Shown here: piece after piece, positions 1 to 10,534 of the stretch
Layout of the letters: every line of letters starts with the position of its first letter
Numbering within the stretch: the stretch's first letter is position 1
From: Triglochin maritima
Lineage: Eukaryota; Streptophyta; Magnoliopsida; Alismatales; Juncaginaceae
Reading direction: 5' to 3'
Assembly: GCA_963682175.1 (NCBI GenBank)
Contig: OY821792.1
Coordinates: 1,687,501-1,751,500, forward strand
DNA length: 64,000 bases
The notes under the pieces: model-generated
Databases searched by the model: none
Told to the model about the DNA's origin: nothing
Seen by the model: the letters and a program-made list of their open reading frames with translations, nothing else
Made by a program: the position numbers and the translations under genes

Positions 1-824
1 CTTGCGGAATCATTGGTCTAAGTCAACGTACATACATTGACAAGGTTTTGGAAATATTCCGCATGAACAACTCCAAAAAGGGCAATGTGTCAATGAGTAT
101 GGGTGTGCAACTCAAGAAGTCTCAACATGCTGAATCACATAAAGAGTTGGAGTATATGAAGGATATTCCTTATGGTTTGGCAATAGAATCAATCATGTAT
201 GTCATGACTTGCACAAGACCTGATTCTCGTATGCTCTAAGCGTGACAAGTTGTCACCAATCCAACGTATATCCTGAGCATTGGGCTAGGGTCAAGAATAT
301 TATGAGGTACCTTAACTGGACCAAAGATAAGTTTCTTGTTTATGGAGGACAAATGGAGCTAATAGTCGGGGGTTATTCGGATGCTAGTTTCATGAGTGAT
401 CCCGACGATAGGAGGTCTCAATTAGGATATGTCATCCTTCTGAATGGTGGAGCAGTGAGTTGGTGTAGTTGGAAGCAAACCACTACAACCGACTCAACCA
501 CCGTTTCCGAAGTTCCTTGAAGAGCTTGAAGTAGTTCCCTCGAACGAGAGACCCATAGAGCTATTTTGCGACAATAGTGCATCTATCTCGCAAATCAAGG
601 ATCCAAAATCCCATCAAAAGGTGAAGTACATAGATCGCAAGTACTTTGTCACACGTGACTTCATCGATGAAGGCAAGATAAATTTATTATGGGTGGACAC
701 AAACAGCAACATTGTTGATCCATTCACCAAACCCTTATCCCAAGCCAAGGGCAAAATGTATTTTGAGTCCATGGGTATGATGAACAATGTGAATTGGCTT
801 GATGAGTGATTAGAGAGGGTTACC
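1..824 (+). pseudogene. Ty1/copia pol remnant (end of reverse transcriptase, RNase H)
   Basis: Broken frames read as the C-terminal part of a copia polyprotein. At 48-239 the end of RT includes the CTRPD motif. At 242-520 there is an RNase H start with GYSDASF and GAVSW. At 621-809 the RNase H tail has KYIDRKYF and VDPFTKPL and ends with a natural stop. Stops and a deletion after about 520 (the AEYIAA-type segment is missing) show that it is dead. Its 3' end is cut at 824 by gypsy element E2. The copia sequence resumes at 15455 with the 3' untranslated tail, so both pieces belong to one insertion. The element continues off the left edge of the window. Confidence 0.88.
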
Positions 825-1229
825 TGATAAGAATTAAATTTATACCGCAAGTGCACGGCATCTTATGAAGACGTGGCAAGTACGGGTCGAATACAAGGAG
901 GGAGAGATATTGTTTTTTTTGTGATTTTCGATTTAAGGAAAGAAAGAGGGAGAAATAAGTTTGGTTTGAGATTTTTGGTTTTTTTTTATTATCTAAAGCA
1001 AGAACAACAAAAGAAAACTAAGAAGAAAACAAATATAGATGGGAGTCCAGCGGGTGGAGGTTTAGATTTCGGATTTTGATTAGAGAATTCTGAAACTTAT
1101 AATAAATCACATTAGTTATAAAGCATTACATGATAAATGATTTAACATAAACTGAAGTAATCAAAATATACTAACACGAACTTAAAATAATAACCTAATT
1201 CTTCTTCTCATCACCCTAAATCCGTCACC
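825..1229 (-). repeat. E2 3' LTR, distal (U5-side) part
   Basis: This matches 14251-14655 of the E2 5' LTR closely, starting TGATAAGAATT. The match stops at the E1 insertion point. It contains the conserved LTR-end stem-loop (854-875 on this strand). The LTR continues at 8581 after the E1 element. Confidence 0.9.
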
Positions 1230-1234
1230 CCCAC
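1230..1234. repeat. Target-site duplication of E1 (CCCAC), left copy
   Basis: CCCAC here and at 8581-8585 directly flank the two E1 LTR ends. The uninterrupted LTR at about 14656-14660 holds one copy, so this is a true 5-bp duplication. Confidence 0.95.
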
Positions 1235-2410
1235 TGATGCATTGCATACATTGCATCATATGTCTTTCATTTAGATTACTTTTATATCAATAAATGCTAC
1301 TAAGGTATGTGTTTAGTCGTATTTACAGAATACAGGGACCTGAATGCAAATTACCCACATTCCGAGCATAAACGTGTGCAAAAGATTCATTTCTATCATA
1401 AAGACCGAATTCAAGTTTATCGGGTTTCAATTGGAAATGCATCCAAGCATAATAGCATTCAAGGAGCTAATCACAAAAAGGTCAAGGGCTTAATTGCAAA
1501 ATGCCAAGGACCTGATTGCAAAAGAAAAGGATCAAGTTATGTTGTTGGAAAAGTCAAAAGAAAAGTCAAAAATAAATCCCCAACAATGGAAGGAATTAAT
1601 CCGGAGCTCAAGACAATGGAAAGAAATCATCCACACGCGCAAATAAAGATCAAATCATGCCATAAACGCACCGCAGAAATCCAGACCCGATCCCATCAAC
1701 CTGGGCGGCGAATTAGCCGCACCTCCCATGCATTGTGCGGCGATTTCGCCACACCAGAGGTGATCTGTGTGCCCGATTTTCATCCAGTGTCGGGTCGACG
1801 CGTGTACTATCCTTTTATGTATTGGTATCCCCTGTATCGGCTATAAATAGCCCTGTAGGACGAATATAACACATCTTTGAACCTTTGGTCTTGGATCATT
1901 AGTAATAAATTTCTGTTTTATTTCGTTTTGTCTCTCTTTTCTTTTATTGTCTCTAGGATCCCTTCTTCTTCCTCCCTCTATGAGTTTCTAACTCTTTCTG
2001 AAGGGTGGAGGTGACGGATTTAGGGTTAGAGAAGATGAATGAATGTTATTATTCTAAGTTCGTGATTAGTATTTTGATTACTTGAGTTTATGTTAAATCA
2101 TTTATCTTGTAATGCTTCATAACTAAACATGATTTATTATAAGTTTCTAAGTTCTCTAATCTAAACCTTAAATCTAAACCTCCACCAAACGGAATTCTCT
2201 TCTTATTTCTTGTTTTAGTTCTAATTGTTCTTATTTCGTACTTTAGATAATTAAACCAAAAATCCCAAAAACCCAATTTATTTCTTCTTCCCTTCTTCCC
2301 CTAATCGAAAATAACAAAAATAATGAAATCTCTCCCTCCTTGTGTTCGACCCGTACTTGCCACGTCTTCATAGACGACGTGCACTTGCGGTATAAATTTA
2401 ATTCTCATCA
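1235..2410 (+). repeat. E1 5' LTR
   Basis: It starts TGATGCATTGC and ends ATTCTCATCA. Features inside are GC-rich palindromes in U3 (1705-1720 and 1736-1751), a TATA box within a perfect inverted repeat, GGCTATAAATAGCC (1839-1852), and a stem-loop near the U5 end (2361-2381). The 179-codon open frame at 1307-1846 is repeated in the 3' LTR. I judge it to be chance open sequence, not a gene. Confidence 0.95.
1839..1852 (+). promoter_or_regulatory. LTR promoter TATA box in a palindrome
   Basis: GGCTATAAATAGCC is a perfect 14-bp inverted repeat centred on a consensus plant TATA box. It recurs at 8009-8022 and, on the other strand, in the E2 LTRs (about 14817-14830). Transcription would start about 30 bp downstream, which defines the U3/R border. 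Confidence 0.75.
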
Positions 2411-2416
2411 AGTTTT

Positions 2417-2434
2417 TGGCGCCGTTGCCGGGGA
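2417..2434 (+). other. Primer-binding site complementary to tRNA-Asp
   Basis: TGGCGCCGTTGCCGGGGA lies six bases past the 5' LTR. It is the exact complement of the 3' end of plant tRNA-Asp(GUC), which ends TCCCCGGCAACGGCGCCA. The same site follows the E3 5' LTR. E2 carries it with one change. Confidence 0.92.
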
Positions 2435-3849
2435 GGCGACGCAGATTTTTGTTGTTTTTGTGTTTTCGATTTTCCTGTTTATCTTGTGCGCGATCTAAGT
2501 ATTTGGATTTGTGTTTCAGGAGAAAACAGAGCGCGCGGCGAAATACGAAAGCATTCTGAGCTTAAAGAGCGGCGAATCCGCCGCCCCATAAGAAGTATTT
2601 GCGGCGAAATCGCCGCACAGGTTGGTCTTCCGGTCTTCAAATTTTGAGGGCGTCGTCGGCATCTCTGGGTGGTCGCATTGAGCTACTGGAATCTCCGAGA
2701 GCGGGCGGCGAACCCGACTGAGCATTGCGGAGGTAACTTTTCTTGCCTTTCTCGTAAAATCTGAATAGTTGAAAAGTTTCCTTTCGTAGAATTACACGTG
2801 TTAGGGTTACAATTCCATAATTGGCAATAATTCAACTCTGACCTAAAATTGGCAAAATTAGAAAGACCTTAGTGCATGCATCATATAATGTTTTGCTTGC
2901 ATTATTCTTGCTAAATTCTTGCAAATTAATACTTGTTGAAGATTGCTGGAGGCAAGGTACGTATCGAGGTTTGTATCGATTGCATTAGAGCATATAATTT
3001 AGTTGCATACAACCTTGCAATTGCCCCCATTAAAAGGACCATTGTTTGACTATCTTTGCTAGATTTAAGTTAAACTATCTTAAGGGCAACTCCGCAGGAA
3101 AAGATACGGTGGGGATTTCATCACCCTCCCGTAGCCCACAAACCACAATCCTGAAGTGTCGCCTAAGCCTAAAATTTAAAATCAATTAGACATTGGCCCC
3201 TAAGGACTCAGACTCAATTAAGGAGGAGATTGGTTTGACTTGCTATGACCTGAAGCTAATTGAATTCAATTTGGTGTCTAGAAAGTGTTTTTGTGTCGAC
3301 GAAAGTCTTCCAAGCGACGTGGTTGTCTAATTGGTACCGACTCTGTCGGAAGCGCCCCCACTAGCTATACACTAACTGGCCAACTTGGTTTGATTGGTGA
3401 GGGAGGTGAATCAAGCAAATTAATTCGACTCAACCAGTTAGGAATCGTCTAGATCAAAGTGACACTAGGTCTAGGATTGTTTTGACCGTGCTTGTTCAGG
3501 AAATTTCTGGCCAACCCTTAAATTTACCTTTAGAGTTAAGTTTCCCTTCTCGTCTGAGTCTTCTTTCCCTTCTCATCTTTACCTTTCTATTGTTTGTTTC
3601 CCTTTTGAGAAAAAAAAACATAAAAAAACATAAAAAAAACGAAAATTAAAAAAAAAAAAAAACAAATTGTAATTAATTCTTGAAATTAAATTTGGAATTT
3701 AAATTTCGAATTTGAATTCAAAAATTGATTCAGCCCGGTGCACTCAGATTTGGATTCGGGACTTGAGTAATCGACTCTCACGAGTTCATCTAGATTCCAG
3801 TCTGGAACTTAACCCCAATCCACCTGTTGCACCACCTCACCCGGATCTA
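2435..3849 (+). other. E1 untranslated leader
   Basis: This is 1.4 kb between the primer site and the first in-frame ATG of gag, with no convincing coding frame. It holds GC-rich palindromes (about 2569-2586 and 2601-2616) that copy those in U3. An A-rich stretch lies at 3609-3661. The gag frame is already open from 3703 and the residues from there are conserved in E2, but there is no ATG until 3850. Confidence 0.7.
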
Positions 3850-6270
3850 ATGGGTGAGAATGTTGTGAACCCGCCTATGACTCTGAGGGATCGGTGCTAC
3901 CCAACGATGGCTGCTCAGCCATCGTGCATCGTCATGCCCACCATACCGGGTCGCGACTTCGAACTTAAGGCACAATACATGAGTATGCTGCCTAAGTTCA
4001 CCTCTAGGGAAGATCCATATCTCTTCCTTAGAGAATTTGAGGAAATCTGCTCTCTTATGCAATACCAGCATATCCCTGAAGAGGCAGTGCGTCTGAAATT
4101 CGTGCCTCTAGCACTGAAAGACGACGCTAAGAAATGGCTATATAGTCTAGCCGAAAGATCTATTAGAAGTTGGGCCGAATTTGTTCAAGTTTTCCTAAAA
4201 AAATATTTCCCCAACCATAAGACTATGAAGATTAGGAATGAAATTGTTGCATTCGTTCAGTCTGAGAGCGAGCCGTTCTATTCCAATCTTGAGAGATTTA
4301 AGAGTGTCTTGACCCAATGCCCTCATCACGGAATTCCGAAGTGGCAATTATGCCAAATTATTTATGAGGGATTGACACCCACATCTAGAGTTATGCTAGA
4401 ATCTGTGAGCCAAGGGAACTTCATGTCCAAAAATGAAAATGATGCCTGGACTTTTCTTGAGGATTTAGCTGAAAATAGTATGCAATGGGACAATGCTAGA
4501 ACACCCATCAACCCGAGTATTGGATCTAGAATAGCGAGTCAACCCCGACCAGGTGTCTTAGCTGTAGACTCCAACATAGCGGATGAGGCAAAACTAGCTA
4601 CCCTAATGCGTAGAATGGAAAGTCTAGAGCTACAAAATCAACCCCGAATGAATCAACCTTTGTCTATCCCCTGCTCTAGATGTGGTCAGACTGGTCATTT
4701 AATGGAGGACTGTGTGGACCTGGAACATGTTAATGCCACATTTAACAATTCTAGAAATGATCCTTACGCATCAACCTATAACCCAGGTTGGCGTAATCAT
4801 CCCAATTTTTCGTGGACCCAACAAGGACAACCTCCTAGACAACAACCAACCCCATATAACCAAAATAATACATCATCTGGGGGTAATAACAATGGAAATC
4901 ATGAGGTTAGGTTGACAAAATTAGAAAATTTAATGACAACTTTTATACAAACAACCAACCAATCATTCCAAAGGCTAGAGACACAGGTCAGCCAATTAGC
5001 ACAGATAATAGGTGAAAGAGAAAAGGGCCAATTTCCAAGTCAACCTGAGGTGAACCCAAGAACTAATAATCAATATCAATCTTATCAACCACCTTCAGGA
5101 AATAACAACCCTAGACCGGTTCAAATGGTTAATGAGGAAGGACCGTTCCAACAAATCAATGTTGTAGTATCATTACGGTCCGGAAGACAAATTGACAATA
5201 ATGTGGTAAACCCTAGAATGACTAATCAATCTAGCCATCAAGCACCCACATATGACTTGACCATTGAACCCGACGTCCAAATTGAAAAGCCCAATCCACC
5301 TACCCAACCTGAACCTATAGCTCAACCTGAACCTGAGCGAGTCTATGTGCCTAAAGCCCCATTTCCCAATAGACTCAAAAAGAACTCTAGTGCACAAATA
5401 GAGAAAATCTTGGAAGTATTTAAGCAAGTTAAGGTAAACATTCCACTCTTAGACATGATTCAACAAATACCTGCTTATGCTAAATTCTTAAAAGATTTGT
5501 GCACTAAGAAGAGAAAAACGAATGTACCAAAGAAGGCATTCTTAACTGCAAACATATGCTCAATTCTTTCCAACACATCTCCTATAAAATATAAGGACCC
5601 GGGGTGTCCCACAATTTCATGTTCAATAGGAGATACGTTTATCAATAAAGCCCTTCTAGACCTTGGTGCAAGCGTTAACTTGCTCCCATTTTCTGTCTAC
5701 GAGCAACTCAACCTTGGTCCACTGAAACCCTCTAGGACAACCCTCCAATTCGCTGATTGTTCTGTTAAGAAACCGAGAGGTATAGTAGAGGACGTTTTGA
5801 TTAAGGTTGGTGACTTCATTTATCCAGTGGATTTTGTCGTACTTGATACTGAACCTGTTGTAAATCCTAATCGACAAATCCCTGTAATTCTAGGTAGACC
5901 CTTTTTAGCCACTTCGGAAGCATTAATAAACTGTCGAAATGGGCTCATGCAATTATCTTTCGGGAACTTAAAAGCAGAATTTAATATCTTCCATATTGAT
6001 AATGAGCCAGAAATAATATGCAACCCAAGTGATGTTGTGATGAGAGCACGTATTTATCAGACTTCTGAATCAAATAAATCATCACATAAGCAAAAAGGAT
6101 GTAAGAAAAAAGGGAGTGATTCATTTACTCAACCACCATCACTCGAGCAAATAAGCGAACCAATTCAAGTGAGAAGAGTGGAATCTTTTCCTCAAGTCAA
6201 CATGGGGAACAATTCAACTGGATACATGCACCAACATGGTGTCATTCAATCCAGTTCTGATTATGGTTGA
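3850..6270 (+). CDS. E1 Gag-protease polyprotein
   Basis: This is a retrotransposon capsid precursor. From ATG 3850 it is 806 residues. The frame is open upstream to 3703 but without an ATG. Counting from a TTG at 3712 (residue 1), the gag domain is at about 100-225 (DPYLFLREFEE, LKDDAKKWLYSL, FLKKYFPNHK). A zinc knuckle CSRCGQTGHLMEDC is at 321-334, the middle is rich in Q, N and P, and a retropepsin-like protease contains LLDLGASVNLLP with its aspartate at about 650, followed by GRPFLAT. The DLG form in place of DTG/DSG is common in plant gypsy proteases. The frame ends soon after the protease. There is no RT, RNase H or integrase. The protein would form particles and mature itself, but could not copy or insert the element alone. 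Confidence 0.93.
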   Translation: MGENVVNPPMTLRDRCYPTMAAQPSCIVMPTIPGRDFELKAQYMSMLPKFTSREDPYLFLREFEEICSLMQYQHIPEEAVRLKFVPLALKDDAKKWLYSLAERSIRSWAEFVQVFLKKYFPNHKTMKIRNEIVAFVQSESEPFYSNLERFKSVLTQCPHHGIPKWQLCQIIYEGLTPTSRVMLESVSQGNFMSKNENDAWTFLEDLAENSMQWDNARTPINPSIGSRIASQPRPGVLAVDSNIADEAKLATLMRRMESLELQNQPRMNQPLSIPCSRCGQTGHLMEDCVDLEHVNATFNNSRNDPYASTYNPGWRNHPNFSWTQQGQPPRQQPTPYNQNNTSSGGNNNGNHEVRLTKLENLMTTFIQTTNQSFQRLETQVSQLAQIIGEREKGQFPSQPEVNPRTNNQYQSYQPPSGNNNPRPVQMVNEEGPFQQINVVVSLRSGRQIDNNVVNPRMTNQSSHQAPTYDLTIEPDVQIEKPNPPTQPEPIAQPEPERVYVPKAPFPNRLKKNSSAQIEKILEVFKQVKVNIPLLDMIQQIPAYAKFLKDLCTKKRKTNVPKKAFLTANICSILSNTSPIKYKDPGCPTISCSIGDTFINKALLDLGASVNLLPFSVYEQLNLGPLKPSRTTLQFADCSVKKPRGIVEDVLIKVGDFIYPVDFVVLDTEPVVNPNRQIPVILGRPFLATSEALINCRNGLMQLSFGNLKAEFNIFHIDNEPEIICNPSDVVMRARIYQTSESNKSSHKQKGCKKKGSDSFTQPPSLEQISEPIQVRRVESFPQVNMGNNSTGYMHQHGVIQSSSDYG

Positions 6271-7404
6271 CTTTGAGCAAAATCAACCCCTCTACCGCAA
6301 GCCGACGCAGGTAATAAGTGCATTTATTGTATCTGTGCATACATTGAGGACAATGCATGATTTAGGTGTGGGGGGTGTTTATGTATGTACATATCTATCT
6401 ATTTGATTTTCTGTTCTGCTTTATTTTTAAAAAAAATAGAAAAAAAAAATTCAATATTCTATGACATAGCTTAAGATTGAACTGCCAAAACCCGTGTACA
6501 AATTGCATTAAGTTTTTGTTCCTTATTATATAGTTCTGCTTGTAGAAATTATGACATAAATCTAAGTTCCAAAGAAATAACCCATGACCCTTGTAAGACA
6601 TGTATGCACTTAAATTGGATGAATCAAATCTTTGAAGTGGTTGATAAAAAGTAGAGGTTGAGGAAAATATACCGGGAAGTGTGGACTTCTAATAGCAATT
6701 AAGCCTTGAGGAAAATAAAAGTAAAATAAAATAAAAATAAAGTGAGGAAAACACATTTTGCAAAATGATTACAAAAGCACAAGCCTTCGAGTCACTGGTC
6801 CGTAGGGGTATCTTCAAACCCGGTAACTTGAGTCTGTCAGCTCGGGATTATCGACCAAACTCGCTACACGAATGCAAAAAGGGTATAAGTGTCAAAAAGA
6901 AAAGCAAATGTGTTGAATCACGGAAAAAGGAAAAAAATAAATAAATACTTTAAGATACTCAAGGCCCAAAGCTAAAGGAATGATCCATGCCATGGTTGAT
7001 CCAAATGATACTTCACCACCAGAGGAGGCGTGCAAAATAATTTATGTGATAACATGTGTAGAGGGGTTAGTGGTGTGAATATTGGAGGAATAAAGACCAA
7101 GTCAAACTTTTAATAAGTTAGAACTGTATAATGAGCATGCGAGAACTTTAAGTGAGATGTATAAGGTTAAGGCAGAAATATTAAGAGCTATTAATGGAAT
7201 GTTGAATTAAGACTTTGTGGGTGTGTCAACTGAAAACCCTCACGAGACAAAACTCGTCCTCTAAGGCAACCTGGAGGTTTAAAGGCTTGTTGCACATGCT
7301 AAGTGCAACCGTGATTCCTACGAAAGTGAGTTAGGATTTCCTTGCTTTCATTTTCTTATATTCTGCTTTGCTAGGGACTAGCAAAATCTAGGTGTGGGGG
7401 TATT
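6271..7404 (+). other. E1 3' untranslated region with two polypurine motifs
   Basis: There is no coding frame of note. A motif CATTGAGGACAATGCATGA followed by AGGTGTGGGGGGTGTTT is at 6342-6380. The true 3' polypurine tract AGGTGTGGGGGTATT (7390-7404) abuts the 3' LTR. About 120 bp before it (near 7225-7345) is strongly conserved in E2 and E3, including GTGATTCCTACGAAAGTGAG. Confidence 0.75.
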
Positions 7405-8580
7405 TGATGCATTTCATACATTGCATCATATGTCTTTCATTTAGATTACTTTTATATCAATAAATGCTACTAAGGTATGTGTTTAGTCGTATTTACAGAA
7501 TACAGGGACCTGAATGCAAATTACCCACATTCCGAGCATAAACGTGTGCAAAAGATTCATTTCTATCATAAAGACCGAATTCAAGTTTATCGGGTTTCAA
7601 TTGGAAATGCATCCAAGCATAAAAGCATTCAAGGAGCTAATCACAAAAAGGTCAAGGGCTTAATTGCAAAATGCCAAGGACCTGATTGCAAAAGAAAAGG
7701 ATCAAGTTATGTTGTTGGAAAAGTCAAAAGAAAAGTCAAAAATAAATCCCCAACAATGGAAGGAATTAATCCGGAGCTCAAGACAATGGAAAGAAATCAT
7801 CCACACGCGCAAATAAAGATCAAATCATGTCATAAACGCACCGCAGAAATCCGGACCCGATCCCATCAACCTGGGCGGCGAATTAGCCGCACCTCCCATG
7901 CATTGTGCGGCGATTTCGCCGCACCAGAGGTGATCTGTGTGCCCGATTTTCGTCTAGTGTCGGGTCGACGCGTGTACTATCCTTTTATGTATTGGTATCC
8001 CCTGTATCGGCTATAAATAGCCCTGTAGGACGAATATAACACATCTTTGAACCTTTGGTCTTGGATCATTAGTAATAAATTTCTGTTTTATTTCGTTTTG
8101 TCTCTCTTTTCTTTTATTGTCTCTAGGATCCCTTCTTCTTCCTCCCTCCATGAGTTTCTAACTCCCTCTGAAGGGTGGAGGTGACGGATTTAGGGTTAGA
8201 GAAGATGAATGAATGTTATTATTCTAAGTTCGTGATTAGTATTTTGATTACTTGAGTTTATGTTAAATCATTTATCTTGTAATGCTTCATAACTAAACAT
8301 GATTTATTATAAGTTTCTAAGTTCTCTAATCTAAACCTTAAATCTAAACCTCCACCAAACGGAATTCTCTTCTTATTTCTTGTTTTAGTTCTAATTGTTC
8401 TTATTTCGTACTTTAGATAATTAAACCAAAAATCCCAAAAACCCAATTTATTTCTTCTTCCCTTCTTCCCCTAATCGAAAATAACAAAAATAACGAAATC
8501 TCTCCCTCCTTGTGTTCGACCCGTACTTGCCACGTCTTCATAGACGTCGTGCACTTGCGGTATAAATTTAATTCTCATCA
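7405..8580 (+). repeat. E1 3' LTR
   Basis: It is 1176 bp, collinear with 1235-2410 and of the same length, with about a dozen substitutions. It is followed by CCCAC and then by the rest of the E2 LTR. Confidence 0.95.
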
Positions 8581-9376
8581 CCCACCCTTTGGAGAGAGTT
8601 AGAAACTCATGGATGGAGGGAAGGAGAAGGGGTCCTAGAGAACTTACAAAAGAAAACTAAAAACACAAAATAAAAGAACAGAATTTTATTACTAAAGAAA
8701 ATGGAACAAAAAAGGTTCCCCTACAACATCGTTTTCGTGGCTATTTATAGCCGATACAAGGGACCTAAGTATAAAATAGGAAAGTACACGTGTCACAACA
8801 CGACTGGCCAAAATACGGAGCCTCGGATCGAAAGGTGTGCGGCGTAATCGCCGCAAGTTGTATGCAAGGTGCGGCGGAATCGCCGCAAATTATGCTCAGA
8901 TTTAATCCGGATTTTTCCTGTGTGTTTATGGTATGATTTGAATGTCCTTTGCGCGTCTGGATTGATTCTTTCCTTTCTTTTGAGCTCCGACTTTATTTCT
9001 TCATATATTTGGAGAACCAAATTGATTTTTCTTTAGACTTTCTCCAAAATAATAAAAGCTACTCGTAATTTGCAGTTGGGCCCTTGGCTTTGTAATTAAG
9101 TCCCTGGCTACTTTTTGCTTAAGTCATTGGCCTTTTTGTAATTAGGTCTTGAATGCTTTTGTGCTTAGATGAACTTTAGTTTGAACCCCTATAATCTCGA
9201 CCTTAGTCTTTGTGACAGAAATGAGTCTCTTGTACGCGTTTATGCTCGGTATATGGGTAATTTGCATTCAGGTCCCTGTATTCTATAAATAGGACTAAAC
9301 ACATACCTTAGTAGTATTTATTGATACAAAATTAATCTAAATGAAAGACATATGATGCAATGTATGCAATGCATCA
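8581..9376 (-). repeat. E2 3' LTR, proximal (U3-side) part
   Basis: This continues the LTR interrupted at 1234. It matches 14656-15454 in the E2 5' LTR and ends GCATCA at 9376. It includes the TATA palindrome (about 8741-8754, reverse) and the GC-rich palindromes near 8845-8890. Its first five bases are the right copy of the E1 target duplication. Confidence 0.92.
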
Positions 9377-10534
9377 AATACCCCCACACCTAGATTTTGC
9401 TAATCCCTAGCAAAACAAAATATAAGAAAAATGAAAACAGGGAAATCGTAACTCACTTTCGTAGGAATCACGGTTGCACTTAGCATGTGCAACAAGCCTT
9501 TAAACCTCCTTGTTGCCAAGGAGGAGGAGTGTTGTCTCCTGAGGGTTTTCAGCGGATATACCCACAAAATCCTAATTCAATATTTCATTGATAGCTCTCA
9601 AAATCTTCACCTCAACCTTATACATTTTACTTAGAATTCTTGCATGCTCATTATATAAATCTAACTCATAAAAACTTCTGACTTAGTCTTTGTTCCTCCA
9701 ATATTCACACCACTAACCCTTCTACACATGTTATCACTTAAATTATTTTGCACGCCTCCTCTGGTGGTGAAGTATCATTCGGATCAACCATGGCATGGAT
9801 CATTCTTTTAACTTTGGGCCTTGAGTGTTATTTTTTCTCGTGATTTAACACATTTGCTTTTGTTTTTGACACTTTTACCCTTTTGCATTCGTGTAGCGAG
9901 TTTGGTCGATAATCCCGAGTTGGCAGACTCAAGTTACCGGGTTTCAAGATACCCCTACGGACCAGTGACTCGAAGGCTTGGGTTTTGTAATCATTTTGCA
10001 AAATGTGCTTTCCTCACTTTTATTCCATTTTTATTTTCCTCAAGGCTTAATTGCTATCACAAGTCCACACTTCCCAGTATATTTTCCTCAACCTCTGCTT
10101 TTTATCAAACACTTCAAGGATTTGATTCATCCAATTTAAATGCATACATGTCTTAAAGGGTAATGTGTTATTTCTTTGGAACTTAGATTTATGTCATAAT
10201 TTCAACAAGCAGAACTATACAATAAGGAACAAAAACTCAATGCAATTTGTACTCGGGTTTTGGTAGTTCAATCTAAAGCTATGCCATGAAACATTGATTT
10301 TTTTTATTTTTTTTTAAAGAACAAAAATAAAAACAGATAGATAAACAGATAAACACCCCCCACACCTAAATCATGCATTGTCCTCAATGTATGCAAAGAT
10401 AAAGCAAATGCACTTATTACCTGAGTCAGCTTGCGGTGGAGGGGTTGAATTGCTCAGAGTCAACCATAGTCAGAACTGGATTGAATGTCACCATGTTGGT
10501 GCATGTATCCAGTTGAATTGTTCCCCATGTTGCC
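9377..10534 (-). other. E2 3' untranslated region
   Basis: This is the reverse counterpart of E1 6271-7404. The polypurine tract (TACCCCCACACCT on +) abuts the LTR at 9377-9390. The internal purine motif is near 10350-10385 (CACCCCCCACACCTAAATC on +). The 111-codon frame on + at 9821 and the 123-codon frame at 10378 are chance frames within it. Confidence 0.7.

Larger units (their letters stand above)
1235..8580 (+). mobile_element. E1: non-autonomous Ty3/gypsy LTR element encoding only gag-protease
   Basis: This is a structurally complete element of 7346 bp: 5' LTR (1235-2410), tRNA-Asp-type primer site, leader of about 1.4 kb, one long gag-protease frame, a 3' untranslated stretch of about 1.1 kb with two purine-rich tracts, and 3' LTR (7405-8580). 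Both LTRs are 1176 bp. By eye they differ at about a dozen positions, so the insertion is fairly recent. CCCAC duplications flank it exactly. No RT, RNase H or integrase domain is present in any frame of the interior. Mobility would need these enzymes from a related autonomous gypsy element (inference). It resembles the gag-only TR-GAG class, but it also keeps a protease domain. Confidence 0.94.

Noticed and set aside
1307..1846. 179-codon open frame, repeated at 7477-8016
   Set aside because: It lies wholly inside the E1 LTRs and is duplicated because the LTRs are. It has no domain-like pattern, and it covers the LTR promoter region.
3712..3849. Extended N-terminus of E1 Gag
   Set aside because: The frame is open and conserved in E2, but there is no ATG. 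The reading starts from TTG only. I used ATG 3850.
6271..7404. Hidden RT or integrase in the E1 3' region
   Set aside because: I looked for YVDD-type, HHCC and DDE patterns in readable frames and saw none. All frames are short.
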